Of a stretch of 64,000 bases of DNA, positions 61,601 through 64,000 are shown one piece after another; position 1 is the stretch's first letter, and each line of letters opens with the position of its first letter. A model generated the notes under the pieces. The model did no database searches. It worked only from the letters and a program-made list of their open reading frames with translations, and was not told the origin of the DNA. The DNA lies in assembly GCA_960531495.1 (NCBI GenBank), contig OY482863.1:7387000-7450999 (forward strand). Direction: 5' to 3'. The translations under genes and the position numbers were made by a program. The stretch comes from Zeus faber (Eukaryota; Chordata; Actinopteri; Zeiformes; Zeidae).

Positions 61601-64000
61601 TATGGTCTGCCAGTACAAGAGGGAACAAAAAGACACTGTATTTTGAGTTTTTGAGCACAAGCCCTAGAGCATCATATCACATGGTTTTGCGTCCAGCAGC
61701 CCAGAGCACCGGCGGTCCCCGTCCCCAGAACAGGAAGAGGGCGTGATCCCAGACTCGCCGGTGTTGCCCGCCTCCCTGCCGCTGGCGAACAAGCTGAAGA
61801 GGCGCAAGAGGAGCGGTCGGCACGCCAGCGTCCACTACGCCGAGACGCCCCTGCTGAAGCCCAGCAGTTCGCTGTTCTACGGTCAGTCCCGCTCGGCGTG
61901 CACTTGGCTGATCAATCATAATAATGACATTTGTTTGTTAAGCACTTTTCAAATCAACTGAGAACGTGCAACACAGAGCGGGTAAAACATGTGTCTTAAA
62001 ATGTTTTAGGAAAAGATCAATAAACAAGTCATTTAGATTCAAAATTCGAGATTATGCACAATAGTCACTAAACCGAACATAATAGCTAACCTAATTCCTA
62101 CCTAGCAACTAACTGAAACTAACTGATTCCTAAAACGTAATGCAGTTAGTGAATAGAATGATATCAATATAAAAATTAAAAACAAGACTGAAAAAGGTAA
62201 TACAGAGGAGGGGTACCTCAAAATCGAAGTAAAGGGAATAGAGTTATGTATATGGTATAGGCTATTTGTACATACAGATATATGCAGTAAAGTGCATGTG
62301 AATAAAGTGAGTATGGAGATATATACGGTACACATTTGTTGTTTTTTGACAGTGCAAATATAGTTTGGTCATTACACATAGCCATTTCATTCTAACACTC
62401 ATTTGGTACCCCATTAGAATTTAAGACAGAATCATGTATTGAATAATGGAGAGGAAATAGAATGGGGCACTTTTTAGATTGAAACAATTGAAACAACTCA
62501 GATAGAGGTGGATGCACACATTTTTGAGAGTTTTGAAACTGTTCTAGTCTAGAAGGTCGTTACCGAAGCAGAAACAATCACAAATCACCTTTAATGGATC
62601 GGCATGGTGCGTGGTACAATAGCATGTACCAGTTTGAGGGGCTGTAATACGGAATGTTTAAGGCCAGTATAAATTAGGAATTGCAAAAAATTGCAAAAGA
62701 CTTAATTTGCTCCGTGACACTGATTATACCTTGAAAGTACATGAGACTGTGTTGTCTCCTTTTAGGGCTGGACCAGCAGCCGAAAGCGACTTCCAAGAGC
62801 CCGAGGAAACCGGACACGCTGGTACCCGAAACGTGCCAGATGGACACCTCCCTCCCCTCACGTACGGCTGTGCCTGTTATAATTCTTCCAATTAAAGTTA
62901 ATAATTCGCTTTAATATATATTTACAAAAAATGTATGAGGTTTGCGCAGAAAACAGATTCATCTTGTTGCAGAGAATGTAAACGATAACCTTGAAGAGGT
63001 GGTGGCAGAAACCTGTGCCATGGAACTGCCTGTATTGCAGGTGAGATGCTTTGAATTGTGTTTTTATAAGTTAGGAGAGGCGGGGAAAAACTTAGCAAGA
63101 CATTTTGACCTTTGCAAACCTGCTGTCATGCAAACCTGCATGACAGCAGGAAATATTAGCATATTTCAACATATCACTTACGACTAGTACTAGCATTATA
63201 GCACTATATTATTACTATGCACAAATTACTCTGGAACATTCTGTTCTTTACTTTTGTGTACCTGCCACCTGCCGATATTTGGATGACAAGTTAACTCCAT
63301 TTTAACTGTACATTATATTATCTCTTTTACTTTCACTGTTTTGTTAACTTCTGCTGCTGTAACACCTGACTTTCTCCCTGGGGATTAATAAAGTTTTGAT
63401 GTATTAACCCTCTTTTTATTCTCAAATGTATTCCTGAACATTCTTAAACAAATGCGCCTGGATGAAGAAACTCAAACAAATCACTTGATTAGGTTTATTT
63501 TTTTGCCTCCGGTTTCTTTCTCCCCGTCCTCAGCGTGATGTCACTGCAGTCCCGCAAAGCATCTTGTTGCCTACCACAAAGAGCAAGGTCCGTTTAAGGT
63601 AAGGCACTATGGGATGTTTTTTACAGAACTATGAGCCCTAAACGACGTGCATATCTTAGATGCTCTGTTTTTCATCAGTTACATTCGTGTCCTTTAAATC
63701 ACACCGGGTTCCCTTTCTGTTGACAACTCACACTTGAAGAGAGACGTGTTTAAAACCGGTCCATCCCGCTTCTAGGCCCCGCGCTCCCTCTTCCTCCGTC
63801 CACTACCCACAATCCAGCCCGGGATCCCCACCCCCCCTCCCCTGCTTTAAGCGGCCGCCGGCTGACGACCCTGTTCACCGAGCCAAACGGAGGAAGGAGG
63901 CCACCTGCTCTGGGGAGGAGGGAGAGGATGACACGCTGCTTCCACGGGGCGGGGAAGGGGAGCCGAGCGGAGGACCTCCCCCTCCGGCGGGTTCAGACAC
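55112..64000 (+). CDS. rbbp8: CtIP / RBBP8 DNA-end resection factor, exons 1-10, 3' part beyond the window
   Basis: Encodes the N-terminal part of CtIP, the nuclear cofactor that, when CDK-phosphorylated, activates the MRE11-RAD50-NBS1 nuclease to start end resection and homologous recombination. Ten exons join in frame (1,076 coding bases, about 358 residues): 55112-55223, 57471-57513, 59492-59587, 60355-60467, 61340-61412, 61697-61881, 62766-62861, 62973-63040, 63534-63598 and 63776 to the edge. Residues about 20-145 form the tetramerising coiled coil, with [20 protein letters not shown] and RLRAGVCDRCAV. Cys90 and Cys93 match the human zinc-binding pair. EEGVIPDSP (about 159-167) followed by a KLKRRKR basic patch matches human CtIP EEDVIPDSP and RLRRK, which favours CtIP over its paralogue RBBP8NL. 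The Sae2-like C-terminal domain is not in the window. The gene is divergent from prkdc. Confidence 0.93.
55530..55760 (+). repeat. Unnamed dispersed repeat (copy 2), with TAGA insert
   Basis: GAATGGTTGGAAATAGACAC and TTGAATTTCATTTTGTAATG match 60955-61220. A (TATA/TAGA)n microsatellite occupies 55619-55651. Confidence 0.75.
56278..56393. repeat. Tandem duplication of a 60-base unit
   Basis: ACATACAAACACACCAGCCC...AATAAGCATAATAG occurs twice in a row, differing at a few bases. Confidence 0.9.
57238..57314 (+). ncRNA. Candidate microRNA-like hairpin in rbbp8 intron 1
   Basis: The 5' arm GAGAGATGTGCGTCCCTGGC pairs with the 3' arm GCCAGCGATGCACATCTCTC. There is one G-U pair, one C-C mismatch, a small internal loop, then GATTATG paired with CATAATC and a 10-nt loop. 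Size and shape fit a pre-miRNA, but I do not recognise the sequence, and a fold-back transposon could look the same. Confidence 0.35.
57471..57513 (+). CDS. rbbp8: rbbp8 exon 2
   Basis: Residues 38-52, phases 1/2. Reads ELEAKVSKLKKDRC; human has GLQVKVTKLKQERI. Strong T-tract acceptor. Confidence 0.9.
57620..57715. repeat. Degenerate (TCTA)n repeat
   Basis: TCTATCTATC and GATCTATCTGTNTG units in rbbp8 intron 2. Confidence 0.85.
58183..58725 (-). mobile_element. 3' fragment of a non-LTR retrotransposon with RT C-terminus
   Basis: On the minus strand 58694-58335 is an open frame of 119 codons reading LLIELHWLPVAAHIKFKSLM and WWNELPKMTRAGTSLSVFKK, the C-terminal tail typical of L2/Jockey-group LINE ORF2. 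It is followed by the 3' end TTGTAAGTCGCTTTGGATAA. 5'-truncated, so inactive. Clade is inferred. Confidence 0.8.
59380..59428. repeat. (GTCT)n microsatellite in rbbp8 intron 2
   Basis: About 12 CTGT units, 64 bases upstream of exon 3. Confidence 0.95.
59492..59587 (+). CDS. rbbp8: rbbp8 exon 3
   Basis: Residues 52-84, phases 2/2. Reads [20 protein letters not shown]; human has [20 protein letters not shown]. Confidence 0.95.
60355..60467 (+). CDS. rbbp8: rbbp8 exon 4 (CxxC zinc motif)
   Basis: Residues 84-122, phases 2/1. Reads RLRAGVCDRCAVLEENLTAK; human has [20 protein letters not shown]. Confidence 0.95.
60760..61235 (+). repeat. Unnamed dispersed repeat (copy 3), longest
   Basis: Contains GAAAACCTGTGATATTACCC, TTTTGTCATTCAAATCGTGA and the AGAATGAACCCTGTA end. 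Matches copy 1 (reversed) and copy 2. No coding capacity or clear inverted ends. Confidence 0.75.
61340..61412 (+). CDS. rbbp8: rbbp8 exon 5
   Basis: Residues 122-146, phases 1/2. Reads KSEKARLHDDNLELKEELEK; human has [20 protein letters not shown]. End of the coiled coil. Confidence 0.9.
61697..61881 (+). CDS. rbbp8: rbbp8 exon 6 (VIPDSP motif)
   Basis: Residues 146-208, phases 2/1. Reads SPSPEQEEGVIPDSPVLPAS then LANKLKRRKRSGRHASVHYA. The SP sites are candidate CDK targets (inference). Confidence 0.92.
61882..62765. other. rbbp8 intron 6
   Basis: AT-rich; nothing recognised. Confidence 0.6.
62766..62861 (+). CDS. rbbp8: rbbp8 exon 7
   Basis: Residues 208-240, phases 1/1. Reads KATSKSPRKPDTLVPETCQM. 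It falls in the poorly conserved middle of CtIP; placed by phase and splice sites more than by similarity. Confidence 0.78.
62973..63040 (+). CDS. rbbp8: rbbp8 exon 8
   Basis: Residues 240-262, phases 1/0. Reads QNVNDNLEEVVAETCAMELP; human has SSFNLATVVAETLGLGVQ. The acceptor CTTGTTGCAG at 62972 was chosen because an AG at 62949 would put TAA in frame. Confidence 0.82.
63534..63598 (+). CDS. rbbp8: rbbp8 exon 9
   Basis: Residues 263-284, phases 0/2. Reads RDVTAVPQSILLPTTKSKVR. Clean CCTCAG acceptor and GTAAGG donor; little recognisable similarity. Confidence 0.75.
63776..64000 (+). CDS. rbbp8: rbbp8 exon 10, cut by the window edge
   Basis: Residues 284-359, starts in phase 2. Pro/Ser-rich with a bipartite basic patch (KRPPADDPVHRAKRRKEATC) and an acidic stretch (GEEGEDD). 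Open to the last base. It corresponds to the disordered middle of CtIP. Confidence 0.8.

Noticed and set aside
62950..63040. Longer rbbp8 exon 8 starting at the AG at 62949
   Set aside because: With the phase given by exon 7 it meets TAA after ten codons; the TTGTTGCAG site at 62972 keeps the frame.
55112..64000. RBBP8NL (the CtIP paralogue) as identity of the right-hand gene
   Set aside because: The VIPDSP motif followed by a KLKRRK patch and the later VVAET block fit CtIP; I do not recall them in RBBP8NL.

Overview
The window looks like nuclear DNA of a teleost fish. The genes are vertebrate and intron-rich, yet the introns are short: 79 coding exons of a very long gene fit in about 52 kb. 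The introns carry fish-type Tc1 transposon remnants, tRNA-derived SINE pieces, LINE 3' tails and long CA microsatellites. The species cannot be named from this.

About 83% of the window (774-52997, minus strand) is prkdc, encoding DNA-PKcs, the DNA-activated kinase of non-homologous end joining. I traced 79 consecutive coding exons from the start codon into the N-lobe of the kinase domain. They give about 3,800 codons with every splice phase compatible and no internal stop, so the gene looks intact. The last part (most of the kinase domain and FATC) lies beyond base 1. Two introns, 29 and 48, appear to use GC donors.

The right end (55112-64000, plus strand) holds the first ten coding exons of rbbp8 (CtIP), the factor that starts DNA-end resection. 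It has the N-terminal coiled coil, the CxxC zinc motif and the VIPDSP motif. It runs off the right edge inside exon 10. The two genes are divergent, with about 2.1 kb between start codons. This region contains GC-rich ends, ETS- and CCAAT-like sites and a perfect 16-bp inverted repeat. In mammals the head-to-head partner of PRKDC is MCM4, and I do not see it here.

The two products act in opposing branches of double-strand-break repair: DNA-PKcs holds ends for joining and CtIP commits them to resection. The rest is intronic repeat: two Tc1-type families (one present as two copies with the same internal deletion), MITEs with terminal inverted repeats, SINE and LINE fragments, an unnamed repeat shared by introns of both genes, and many microsatellites, two of them abutting splice sites. 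A 77-nt hairpin in rbbp8 intron 1 resembles a microRNA precursor. Exon numbers and residue numbers are my own count from this sequence. Similarity to human proteins is from memory, not from an alignment.
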